Below, piece by piece: positions 15,401-24,615 of a stretch of DNA of 64,000 bases. Where the stretch lies: NCBI GenBank assembly GCA_032207245.1, contig CM063502.1:42559162-42623161 (forward strand). The letters are read 5' to 3'. Position numbers and translations under genes: made by a program. The first letter of the stretch is position 1. Each line of letters begins with the position of its first letter. This stretch comes from Pardosa pseudoannulata. Lineage: Eukaryota > Arthropoda > Arachnida > Araneae > Lycosidae. The notes under the pieces are model-generated. The model ran no database searches and was not told the DNA's origin. It worked only from the letters and a program-made list of their open reading frames with translations.

Positions 15401-17449
15401 GGATTTGAGTTCTTTGAATGTGTAATTCTAACCACACTTCTAGCTGTCACTCTGTCAAGAGTAGACATTTTGACTACTCTTTTTCTTTCCTAACACAGCT
15501 GGCAATACATACACTATATACCTTTATACCGATACAAGACTACAAAGATGTTACTCATTTAGCACCACCTAGGGAGCATCTCGACTGCTCCTGAATGTGA
15601 ATTCATTTCATAGTAAGTCCCACCATAAGGGCTATTTTTTTCTCTCGATTTTGTAATACAATTAGATCTTTAACATATCCAGGAAATGAAAACTTACCTA
15701 ATCATTCAAAGAAGAAAAAAAAGACTTAGAAAAATAAAACACTTTGAAAACAGCTTTTGCCGAAAAACATCATATTTTTAAGACTACATTGAATCGAAAT
15801 CAAGTCATGGATGGAGCCGACTGTAAAGACATATGTACCAAAGTAAAATAAAATAAAAAATGTTTAAGTGTTTTTTTCCACTCATTCATTTGTATGTATT
15901 GATAGCTAAAGTCTTGTTTTTCTCACTTAATACTATAGCAATTCTTAAAAATATTTTTTTATTTACTTAAATCATCACTCTGTTTAAATTGTCAAAAATG
16001 TTTGGTTCCTAGAGCGGTGACTTAACAAAGCTTTACTGAATTACATTTGGAATACCATTTCTTATTTAAAATGCTCAAACTTCTATTTTAAACATATAAT
16101 CTTTTAACTCAAAAATACTTATTTTGTTGAAAAATAATAAATTTGTTGAAACAAATATTAAAAATTTAATTACTTTGTCATTTCTTTTGACAGTTTCAAT
16201 GCATATAAGACAAACAACTGCACCCGAGGTTAAAATATCCTGCAAGTATTCTTTGGCTTTTAATGACTGTGCATCACCAGTATCTGAAAATAATATAAAA
16301 AAAATATTCACTCATACAAAACATTTATTTCATACAGCAGAAAATACTTCAAACATTTTTCGCAGCCTATTTAATGTCTGGTGAAACTAAATTAAAGATT
16401 CCTAGACTTTTTCAATAGGAAAATTTTCATCTTCAGTTTTAAAACACATATTGAAATAACAGTTTGCATGTTATTAAATAATTATAACCTGGAATTACTT
16501 TTAATTTTAAGAAAAATAACTAGAAATCAAACAAATGAATTTAGAAAAAAAAAAAGATATCTTACAATGCTAAAAAGAATTCTCAACATAATTTAGGAAG
16601 TCTCAATCTACTAAGAATGTGACTGTTTATAATATTTTGCCTCTGAATAACTTAATTATACAATATGATTCCCCATCTGTACAAAGATATTATTTTTCAT
16701 AAACTTCTCATTCTTAATTTGTAAATGAATCCAAAAATTATTTTCAACAATATATATGAGTGCTGATAATTTTAAAAACAATTATTTTCCACATTCCCAA
16801 TTTTATAACTTTTTTTAAAAATAATACAGGGACACGTGCCTGTTAAGCATTTACCAACACAACACTGCAGAATTTTTTTTAACATTTTATTATGGGAGCA
16901 CCATATAGGTAGTCAACATTACTGCCTAATACAAACAAGTAAAGTTATCTTCATAATTTAGAAGCAAGGACTAAAGCAGAAGACCCCCAGGCTTGGCCTG
17001 CCACTAGGGAACTTGGAAGACATTGTGACCGCAAACCTATTTTATATGCCCCCCTCTACTATTAAGAAACACAGCGGAACTTTGTTGAGCTCAAACCTTG
17101 ACCCTGCAACCCTCCAATTTTAAGATTAACACCTTTGACAATTGGGCTACCATGGCTCATATTATATAATATTATTTTAAAAATTGAATGTAGTATAAAG
17201 AAATATTATCTGTTCGAAACCATACAAGTTAGTAGACTTTTAAAAAATTGTATTTTCTTTAATACTGGGTATATGATACCTCCATTTTAAAGTTAATATA
17301 AATACTTTCTTATATGACAAATCTATAGAACTGGAATTAAATTTTAATGTATATGAAATCCCAGTAGTTCTGACAAATGATCCAATCATATATTATTCTT
17401 CAGTGGTTGTTATCTTGACCAGCTGGCATGTGTAATTTGTATATTTAAT

Positions 17450-17527
<78 letters not shown>

Positions 17528-20500
17528 AAGCATAATCCTTAACTGGCCTTTTCTTAACAATAACGAATCAGAAACATGTAATTATATAAAAGTGTTCAAA
17601 ACAACGTAAGCATTCCTTTTATATCTTTAAATTTAAAATTTAAAATTTTCAAAAATTGCAAAATCTAAATTTTTACACATTTTTCTCATTATCTATCCTT
17701 ATATTTTGTAAAAATTGAAACTTGTCCTAAAAATCTTAACATGAAACAATCTAGTTCCATGTGACAAAAATTGACCAAGATATTTAAAACATTCTAAGAT
17801 TTCTTCTTTGGGAAATCAGTTAAAAGAATAAATGCAGTAATTTGAGGTTGAAATATAATATGGTAAATAAGATTAGGTTTGTATCTACTTTACTATGGAT
17901 ATTACTCATATATAATCAAATACATTCCCCCTCCCCTTTCACTGTAAATGGGATGTCAAGGATGATTTCAGTCTTAAATTATTGTACTTAATCTTTTATA
18001 ATTGCTCTCCCAAAGGAGAAAAATCTTGAAATTTTTACAAACTTTGAATGTAAATATCTTGGCAGTCAATTTATGCTTTACAGAAGCAGAACTTTTTGTG
18101 TTAGAACTCTTAGGATGAGTTTCAATGATTACCTAGTATAATGAAAAATAATGGAAAAACATGTAAAAATTTAAATTTTGTAATTTTTGCAAAATTGGAT
18201 TTTTAAATTTAAAGATACCATAACTGGAATGTTTATAGTATTAAAAAAATTTAATTAGAAATATGTGTCTACAATCAATAGTTAAAGCAAAAAAGGGCAG
18301 TTAAAGACTTTACTGTGCACCCTGTATATATATATTTATAAAATCAGGCAATGCCAGGTACTTTAGTTAGTATATTAATTATAACAAATGAAAGTTACTA
18401 TTACAACTTAAGACTACTTAAATCAAACAAAAACAATAATCTACATAAAATGCTAATTAGATACATCACTTTGTATTACAGCAAATATTAAGGAATTAAT
18501 CCAATTTAAGATAAACAATTTTCTGTGGCTTATTTAATTGCAGGAATGCTAATACAAATTTGAAACGAAATTATGCATACTAATATCAAGGATATGAGAA
18601 AAAGGAAAGTATTGAATGCATTGAGATAAAAATTAAAGCAAAAATTAATTTATGAAAAGTTAAAGCAATTGGTGCAAAAAACTGTCTGAGTCAGATATGG
18701 AAAAAAAAAAAAAGGTAAGTTACAAAAAAATAGAAAATATTTTTAAAAAATTAAAAAATTTAGAATTTGAAAGACACAATTTTTAAATCATAATCCTCAA
18801 CTAAAAATCTAAAATCAAAAAATCTTAAATCAAAAAATTAAAAATCACTAGACTAAAAAAAAGTTATAAATTTCTTAAAAAACACTAATTTAATAAAAAA
18901 AAAACTACATTACATTTTATTGATTATACAATGTTTTAAAAATATTATGCTATTTATGCCATTTTAAGTACTTTTAAATATGAAAAATATATGCATTACA
19001 ATTTAAATTAACAAATCCAGCCTGTGCTAATATTAAAAATCTTTATCGCCTTCTTAGAAGCAGTGAATGTATCATAAGGGTAGTTACCAGCAATATGCCC
19101 TTTGTGATTAATTTAAGCCATCCCTCATAACTTTTCTGCTTTGAGATTAAAAGTATCTTGAACCCCTTATCAATTTTAATACTATTTGCTTTTCTACCTC
19201 TCTCTGCTTTAATGAGGAATTTGCACATGTGGGGGATTCGAAAAACTTAGTATTTTTCTGATAATTCCAGACTCGTAAATTCCAAAAATGTTCTCAAAAA
19301 TATAAAAAACTGGGTCCATTATTTTAAAAATTAATTTTAAAGTTAAGCAAAAATTACATGACATCAAAATACTTTGTGATTGGTTGTGATGTCAGTGTTC
19401 ACGACATCCAATATTTTCTTATTGCTTATAAGCATGCACTATTTTCTGATTTTGTTTTTGCAAGTTCTTAGAATTTTCTAGCCATCAAAATTTATTTTTA
19501 TTTAAACCTGAAGGTTTATTTTATCGATCTTGATACCTTAATTATCTCAATTTATTATAAATTTCTCTTCTACCTGGATTTACTAAAGGACAGTCAGTCA
19601 ACCTTCCAAAATTGACATAATGTCAATGTTTTCATTCTTGGGAAAAAAATCCGGATTTTATGGGAGCAGAAATATGGGGAATTTAAATCCAAAGGTATGT
19701 AAAATCATTAATATATTTATCCAATTTTACTTAACATGTATTAATATTTTATTCATGCTAATCACAGCTCTTCTGATTGTAGACAAAGACAAGTCAAATA
19801 AATATATATATATCATACACACACACATTTGTAGTAGCTTAGCTTTTTATAAATAGAGATGGATGTAATATTAAAATAAAAATTAAAGGAGGTATTTATT
19901 GTGAGACCAGTCTCATTAGCACTCGTGTTGCAAAAAGTAGACCGTAGCGCTCCAAACCAAAACCAAACCAATTCTTAGATATTTTAAATTTGATGAAAAG
20001 AAATTTAAAATCTTTAAAAGGCTTTACTTAATTATTTATACATTTTTAAATAGCAATACAATTTTATTGCCTTTAATATTAATGTTAAATTAAAAAATGT
20101 ATAAAGTTTCTGAAATTAAATTTAATTTTTAAAGTAATATCATCAAGTATTTAAAAAAATTAAACTTTTTTCAAATTAGTCACCAATTTAATCGAAAAAT
20201 ATCACTGTGAACTGATACACTTAAGTATACATCTCTGAAGAAAATATTTATAATGCCTTGAAAATACATAACCTTCCCCTCCCCCCAGTTATTTATTAGA
20301 TAATTATATGCTTTAGATATTTATATATTTTACGATATTTATATGCTTTATCGAACATTTATTGTACTTGAACTCTGTGATAATACTCGAAATTAACAGT
20401 TTTAAAAGTTAAATAGCACTAGTTAATCAACAGTCTTTTAAAGATATAGATGTATTTTTATATAATTTAATTATTCTAAATTAGTAATATTTAAAGAAAA

Positions 20501-22153
20501 GCAAGCATTTAATTACCGAAAAATGGTCTTCACAAACCCATACAGATGATTTATATGATAATTTGGGGTTTAATTTCTCATCCCTTTTTATCGCATTTGT
20601 CCAGATTTTACGTGTATGTGGATCTTTGGGAATGCTGAAAAATATCTTCTCATTGCAATTAGTAGTATTTTTACAGTGTGACACAATACAATATTTATAA
20701 TATGATTTTTAATGCCAGACATAATACAAAGGTGTTTATTATATGCGATACTTTACACAAAAACAAATTTAAAAGTCGCCTTTTAACATGTAAACAACAT
20801 AGGAGGTCAGTGTTTATGTGAACGGTGACGTCATAAACTTGGCGGAGGAAAAGTATCGTTTTTGAGAGACGTTAAAGAGTCTACTATAAAACCCATTAGA
20901 AATCACTAATTACGCCCCCATATGAAAGAAAAATAGGTACTCTCCTGCTTACTTTTTTGTCTTCTATTGTTTAAAATTAAAATTAGAAAAAGTGAAAATT
21001 CCTCATTATGATGTATTTATTAAAAGGCTTAAAGTAAATTTTCAGGAAAACTAGTATAACTCCTTTCTTTATGAGAAATTCTTAGTAAAAAAAGGAATAT
21101 GTAGATAAATGTTAATGCTTTGTTACATTAGAATTTTCATTACATATTAATAATTTCTGTTCAGTATATCTTGAAGCATGCTACAGCACATAACCTAGCA
21201 TTATAATCATATCAACAGTATCAGGGAACCCTAATAATTTTTCTTGCCTAAACTATGTACTACTTTGTGCTTACTGGGGCCTGTCATACTTTACAAAACT
21301 CCTGAAAATATTAAATAGAGCTATCTTTTGTTTGCTTTATGAAGAAAATTGGCTCAGTTACACTAAAAACTGCAAAAAGTAATTACTAGAACCGAAAGTT
21401 TATGATAGAATGCAGGCAAGGCATGATGAATAAAATTAAATGCTAAAAACAAGAGGAAATGAAAGGACTAAACCAGCATGTAATATTATATCAAAAACAT
21501 GGTGCACAAAATACTATATCATATATTATGTGAAAAACAGTTAATAGGTTAAGAAATCTCCCATTTCTCCTATTTTTCAAAATAAAAACAGATTTAGAAA
21601 AATATAATCAAAGAATTTCTAAGTTATAAGAAAAAAAAACTTTAAAAATATTTACCAGAATACTGGGAAAAAGTCTTCTGTAAAATTGCAGAATCATCCA
21701 ATTCATCCTCAGAAGATGATGATTCAATATCATCATCTTTAAGAAACTTTGCACTATTTTTTTGTATTAATTCACAAGCCTCTTGGAAACGACGACTATG
21801 ATCAATGGCTCTGTCTAAAAAAAATTTAATACCAGTAATTATCTACCAAAATAAAAACTACATACAAATATACTGTCCTTGCAATTATACAATAAACAGA
21901 ATGTCATACACCTAAAAATACAATTAAAACACCATCAGACATGCCTTGATTTCTTTTTCCAATGGATATATTATACCTCAGAAATACATGTCATAGTAAT
22001 TTAAGTTTAATTATGCCATATAATTTCATAATCCACTACCTCTATATTTGCACCAGTCATTTTTTAAGATTGATTTTTAAATATGTTAATATATGGAAAA
22101 TTATCTGGTATCCAACCAGATATAAATGTACATATTAACATTTGATACATAAT

Positions 22154-22215
<62 letters not shown>

Positions 22216-24069
22216 AGGTCTAAAAAAGGGTAGTTAGAAATTATGTGAGTTAAAAGCGATTTTTCCATTAGCCTTAACACTGGATCATGACACGACATGA
22301 CACACACACACACACACAACAACAACAACAAAGGTAAATATACTTAGGAATGAAATAGCTATCTGGAAAATACCTGGTATCTAGCCAGCTTTACCTAGCT
22401 GTTTTACCTAGTCAAATATCTCACCCAGATTCCAGAGGTAGAAATTTTTAGAAGCAAATTTCCCATGGTCAGAAACCAAATTTTAAAAATTAATTAAATT
22501 ATTTATTAAAAATTTAATTATTTTTTAAAATTTTTTTTAATTTAAAAAATAGATGAGAGATAAATAAAAATAAATAAAAATTACAGGTTGATAGTCTAGT
22601 TGATCACAAAAATCTATAATCAGAATAGACAGGTGTCTTGTCTTAACAAGAAAACTGATAAGGCTAGAGTAGCTGTTCCCCATTTCTGAGAATTTATTGT
22701 ATTGGAAAATTTGAAACTAAACCTATCAGTAAGAGAACATATATATTTTATAAATGTTAATCTCTGAAATCATTTGGGCATGAAAAATATTTATTTATTA
22801 AAACAATTTAGAAATGGGCCCAGCCACATTTCTAAGCAGAATAGCATAGTGATCACAGGGAAACAACCAGTAATATTTATACTGGCTGCTTCCATGGAAT
22901 GGAGATAGTGACAGCCATTGTTTATATTAGCCAATGCACACAGTGCCAACTTTCAGGTAATGTAATGGTTTTGTTTGGTTATTCATTAATTTAGCATGCT
23001 TGAAATTTGGTTTTTATTTTCAGTATTTCTTTTTTAACATGAGTGACCAATTAGGACCCTCACAAAGACTCAGTGCAATGCCAAATTATACAAGAAAAAA
23101 TCTAAAAAGCTCAAAGTGGAAGAGAGTTATTACTGGATTTGTGGTTGATATAAGACTACAAATTTATTGATAATGAAAGTTTTTAAGCATAATCAAAAAA
23201 TAAATAAATAAATAATAAATGACCACCACATGAAGATTTGAATTTCAGCTTGCCAATGAACATGTTAAAAGAGATATACTGTAGATATAAAAAAATTAAT
23301 CTTTAACAGCTCTTGCATTCAAAAAATGTTTCATCCGCAATCCGTTTAACTGTTACAATAAATTGCTACACAGCATAATCTTTCTTGAAAAAATATACAT
23401 TCATATGCTATAAATTTTGCTTGCACTAGTTGACTTCTCAAATATATTGAATATGAAATATCAATATTATAAAGTAGTTATTCTCCAGATTTCCAAGCTA
23501 TAAAGAATTATATTTTGTAAAATACTTTTATACAAATGTTTCCCAATAAAATGAATATTTTACACATTCAAGCCAAAAAGGCAGCCCCTAAAATTTGCTG
23601 TCCCATACAAAGATCCAGGATGGATCCTGTCCTACAGCCACTAATTCTAGCTCGGAATAAAAGAATCTTCTCCTTTGATAAGCAATTCTGCTAATATTAA
23701 AACGATAGTTCACTGTTAAGAATTTCGTTTTTAGGAGCCTAAAATAACAAGAAAATTAATAACCCAAGAATATATACATATTCTCTACTATGGTCTTAAA
23801 TATTTTTAATCATTTTAATGTTTAATCATGATTTAGAAACCTTAAATTTTTTTCTTAAATTTTGAAATCAGAACTAATTTTTAAATTTTTTATTCAGTTT
23901 ATCTAATTGCTATTATATGAGTATAAAAAAATATTTTTATTTTACTAAAGCTATAATTTCAATCAGTAGGATTTTTAGTGAAGATGATAAATGTTACAAG
24001 TAAATTCTTACCATCATTCTTTCTTGCATTAACTTGAGTTTGTTGTAATTTAGGGTTCCTCTTAGACAT
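628..24069 (-). CDS. NFXL1: NFXL1-like RING / NF-X1 zinc finger protein (5' eleven coding exons; 3' end outside window)
   Basis: Eleven exons read on the minus strand: 24069-24012, 21814-21656, 16283-16174, 14199-14075, 13003-12825, 11666-11505, 8979-8648, 6594-6463, 5611-5521, 2982-2862 and 787-628. All junctions are AG/GT with compatible phases, giving 543 residues without a stop. In order: an acidic serine-rich stretch (about 46-60), a RING-type finger (C97, C100, C113, C116, H121, C124, C151, C154), then a cysteine-rich array of NF-X1 fingers (C-G-x-H-x-C-x3-C-H type spacing) to the last exon. Fingers follow the order known from vertebrate NFXL1, and RRCSxKEWSC and CGKVE-type segments are shared, so NFXL1 fits better than NFX1. 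The family is usually about 900 residues; the rest, including any C-terminal coiled-coil and membrane segment, would lie left of base 1. NFX1 relatives are RING-type putative E3 ligases or transcriptional regulators; function here is inferred. The start is the first ATG upstream of the acidic segment; an alternative 14-codon upstream exon is at 26,937-26,898. Confidence 0.93.
2862..2982 (-). CDS. NFXL1: NFXL1-like coding exon 10
   Basis: Acceptor ending TTTTAG and donor GTAAGT. It encodes GPCYPC, CNCG and TIPCGRKK, i.e. the second half of one NF-X1 finger and the start of the next. Phase 1 in, phase 2 out, matching exons 9 and 11. Confidence 0.9.
5521..5611 (-). CDS. NFXL1: NFXL1-like coding exon 9
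   Basis: Acceptor TTTTTTAG, donor GTAAAT. It encodes CCIGQCPPC followed by [12 protein letters not shown] and CHP, a classic NF-X1 finger. Phase 0 in, phase 1 out. Confidence 0.9.
6463..6594 (-). CDS. NFXL1: NFXL1-like coding exon 8
   Basis: Acceptor TTTTTTCTAG, donor GTATTG. Forty-four codons, phase 0 at both ends, with [12 protein letters not shown] and a C-x7-CGKHFC segment. It continues the finger that starts at the end of exon 7. Confidence 0.9.
7732..7763. repeat. Perfect 15-bp inverted repeat (2-base loop)
   Basis: ATGCCTATTTATTAA is followed after TT by its exact reverse complement. It lies in an NFXL1 intron; no other terminator or element context is visible. Confidence 0.85.
8226..8395 (+). 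repeat. Diverged tRNA-derived SINE
   Basis: The 3' half matches the SINE consensus (GCAGCAGGTCTTGATCTCATTAGCCCTTTTGTAGCAAAA, ending in CCAAACCA); the tRNA-like head is strongly diverged. In an NFXL1 intron. Confidence 0.65.
8648..8979 (-). CDS. NFXL1: NFXL1-like coding exon 7 (largest)
   Basis: Acceptor ATTTACAG, donor GTAAAT. One hundred and ten full codons with three NF-X1 finger units ([32 protein letters not shown]). Phase 1 in, phase 0 out. It joins two overlapping shorter reading frames into one exon. Confidence 0.92.
9459..9494. repeat. (TA)n microsatellite
   Basis: Uninterrupted TA dinucleotides of about 18 units in an NFXL1 intron. Confidence 0.95.
11505..11666 (-). CDS. NFXL1: NFXL1-like coding exon 6
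   Basis: Acceptor ACATTTAG, donor GTATAT. It encodes [22 protein letters not shown] and SNKEWSC, the stretch most diagnostic for NFXL1 rather than NFX1. Phase 1 at both ends. Confidence 0.92.
12825..13003 (-). CDS. NFXL1: NFXL1-like coding exon 5
   Basis: Acceptor CTTTCAG, donor GTATTT. It supplies the last two RING cysteines (CPKC), then [20 protein letters not shown] and CSLLCHP, the first NF-X1 finger. Phase 2 in, phase 1 out. Confidence 0.92.
13548..13725 (-). repeat. tRNA-derived SINE (full length, diverged)
   Basis: Reads GTTTGGAGTGCTGCAGTCTA at the 3' end and GTGGGATTCAAACTCATGAT over the tRNA B-box region, the reverse complement of the SINE consensus; the head ends in GGGCCATTGTTCAGCC. 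In an NFXL1 intron. Confidence 0.8.
14075..14199 (-). CDS. NFXL1: NFXL1-like coding exon 4 (RING middle)
   Basis: Acceptor TATTCTAG, donor GTAAAT. It encodes [20 protein letters not shown] with RING ligands C113, C116, H121 and C124, then an acidic linker and WC. Phase 0 in, phase 2 out. Confidence 0.93.
14998..15235 (+). repeat. tRNA-derived SINE interrupted by a miniature TTAA element
   Basis: Head with TGGTAGGATGCTGC and B-box-like AGGTTCGAATACT, tail with GTCCCATTAGCCCTCATGCAGCAAAAC. The internal TTTAAGCAGTA site known from the other copies is split by the element at 15,092-15,163. Confidence 0.8.
15092..15163. mobile_element. 72-bp piggyBac-like miniature element
   Basis: Terminal inverted repeats CCCTTTGCCCTCC and GGAGTGCAAAGGA, flanked on both sides by TTAA (15,088-15,091 and 15,164-15,167). 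Removing the element and one TTAA restores the SINE consensus around TTTAAGCAGTA, so insertion with a TTAA target duplication is directly visible. TTAA duplication is the hallmark of piggyBac-type transposition; no transposase is encoded here. Confidence 0.85.
15270..15640. repeat. Degenerate tandem repeat array, about 130-bp unit
   Basis: Two diverged copies of a unit running from ATTTGAGTT through CACTTCTAG to TTGACTRCTC (15,275-15,360 and 15,402-15,482). A third partial copy at 15,575-15,635 repeats GACTGCTCCTGAATGTGAAT and CCACCATAAGG, present first at 15,350-15,400. Confidence 0.7.
16174..16283 (-). CDS. NFXL1: NFXL1-like coding exon 3 (RING start)
   Basis: Acceptor TTTTCAG, donor GTAATT. 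It encodes [20 protein letters not shown] and then VKRNDK, with the first RING pair C97 and C100. Phase 1 in, phase 0 out. Confidence 0.92.
16985..17165 (-). repeat. Second tRNA-like SINE family (tentative)
   Basis: Read on the minus strand the segment starts AGCCATGGTAGCCCAATTGT (A-box-like) and has GGGTCAAGGTTTGAGCTC about 50 bases on (B-box-like). It differs from the main SINE family of the window. Only this copy was seen, so family status is uncertain. Confidence 0.4.
17455..17525. repeat. (AT)n microsatellite
   Basis: About 35 AT units next to the left end of a foldback element that may have inserted at a TA. Confidence 0.95.
17526..18332. mobile_element. Foldback element with very long inverted arms, mariner-like ends
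   Basis: The left arm (GGAAGCATAATCCTTAACTG... then ATCTTTAAATTTAAAATTT, CCAAGATATTTA) recurs as a diverged reverse complement up to 18,332, where the end reads CAGGGTGCACAGTAAAGTCT on the minus strand. Matching continues inward for roughly 400 bases per side, so nearly the whole 0.8 kb is a palindrome. The right end resembles Tc1/mariner termini and both ends abut TA. No transposase frame is visible. Confidence 0.75.
19908..19972 (+). repeat. tRNA-derived SINE, 3' fragment
   Basis: GAGACCAGTCTCATTAGCACTCGTGTTGCAAAAAGTAGACC and CGCTCCAAACCAAAACC match the SINE 3' end; the head is missing. Confidence 0.75.
20517..20708 (-). CDS. THAP-type zinc finger exon (nested in NFXL1 intron; start unclear, possibly decayed)
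   Basis: The open frame encodes YCIVSHC, then [13 protein letters not shown] and [10 protein letters not shown]: the THAP C-x4-C ... C-x2-H ligands with the conserved proline, tryptophan and phenylalanine at usual spacing. A donor (TCG then GTAATT) directly follows the finger, as expected for a 5' THAP exon. The finger is preceded in frame by a stop at 20,709-20,711 with no ATG between; an ATG at about 20,725 is one base out of frame. So it may be a gene with an indel or sequence error, a pseudogene, or a relic of a THAP-bearing P-element-like transposon. THAP domains bind DNA. No second exon was found on this strand, and whether it is transcribed is unknown. Confidence 0.7.
20826..20833. promoter_or_regulatory. 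Palindromic CRE (TGACGTCA) upstream of the THAP exon
   Basis: A full TGACGTCA lies about 115 bases upstream of the THAP frame in a short, relatively GC-rich island (GGCGGAGG nearby). Full CREs are bound by CREB/ATF bZIP factors; use as a promoter here is inferred. Confidence 0.45.
21656..21814 (-). CDS. NFXL1: NFXL1-like coding exon 2 (acidic region)
   Basis: Acceptor TTTTTTTTAG, donor GTAAAT. It encodes [12 protein letters not shown], the acidic serine run at residues 46-60 and [10 protein letters not shown]. The acidic patch followed by a T-F-x-x-Y motif is the arrangement seen before the RING in NFXL1 proteins. Phase 1 at both ends. Confidence 0.88.
22154..22331. repeat. (AT)n(GT)n and (CA)n(AAC)n microsatellites facing each other
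   Basis: AT then GT repeats at 22,154-22,214, and CA then AAC repeats at 22,299-22,331. The GT and CA tracts are complementary and could pair across 85 bases. Confidence 0.9.
24012..24069 (-). CDS. NFXL1: NFXL1-like coding exon 1 (start codon)
   Basis: ATG at 24,069 opens [19 protein letters not shown], then the donor GTAAGA. Phase 1 out matches exon 2. The frame stays open upstream to a possible acceptor at about 24,088, so the first coding exon may instead be the 14-codon one at 26,937-26,898. This ATG is the simpler choice. Confidence 0.75.
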
Positions 24070-24424
24070 ACTTATTTTTTTATTATCTTATAGCTTTCAA
24101 AATAAATGGCACATTATGATGGACCTGATACTTTTCACAGAATCAACAGGAAATGCTTCACATATTATGTTTTTCTAACTGCAATATACAAATAATATAT
24201 ATTTATAAGTAACTTTAAAATATATTCTTAATAAAAACAAAACTATAAATTTAGAAAACAAATTTTTATCTTTACAAACTGTCAACATTTTAAATAAAAA
24301 CACATACTGCATAGTAAAAAAAATATGTGGAAACTACATGACCTCCTTGTATGCCTATGAAATTATACATATTTGTGGTATGGTGTTCTATCAGAATTGC
24401 CCTCCCATTTTATTTCTGGCCATT

Positions 24425-24615
24425 TTTAACGGTCTCATCTGGGCTAACCCTTTTGCAGGACATAATCAGAAGGTTGGTGTTATAAGCAGAAGCAGATCTT
24501 CAGTGAGAATAATATAGCTATACTTATTGTAAACTATGGTAAAATGAAAGAATATAATAATGTAATTAATAAAACAAAAGTTTAAAATTGTGTTAAGTTA
24601 TACTTAAATTATTAT
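24425..24615 (+). repeat. Dispersed repeat, copy 1
   Basis: Shares an ordered run of blocks with 28,208-28,402 (AACCCTTT, AGCAGAT, TAGCTATACTTAT, AATATAATAAT, GTTAAGTTATACTT). Family unknown. Confidence 0.7.

Larger units (their letters stand above)
13004..24011 (-). other. Introns 1-4 of the NFXL1-like gene (with exons 2-4 inside)
   Basis: AT-rich introns that hold several repeats listed separately: SINEs at 13.5, 15.0 and 19.9 kb, a TTAA element at 15.1 kb, degenerate repeats at 15.3-15.6 kb, a foldback at 17.5-18.3 kb, microsatellites at 17.5 and 22.2 kb, and a THAP exon at 20.5-20.7 kb. In 18,340-19,900 and 22,340-24,000 I see no supported feature apart from AT-rich sequence. Confidence 0.6.

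Noticed and set aside
22101..22331. Minus-strand frame rich in His-Thr and Tyr-Ile dipeptides
   Set aside because: Pure translation of GT and AT microsatellites.
23039..23170. 43-codon plus-strand frame after a TTTTATTTTCAG acceptor-like sequence, with a lysine-rich stretch
   Set aside because: Too short, antisense to an NFXL1 intron, no downstream exon found; at most a transposon scrap.
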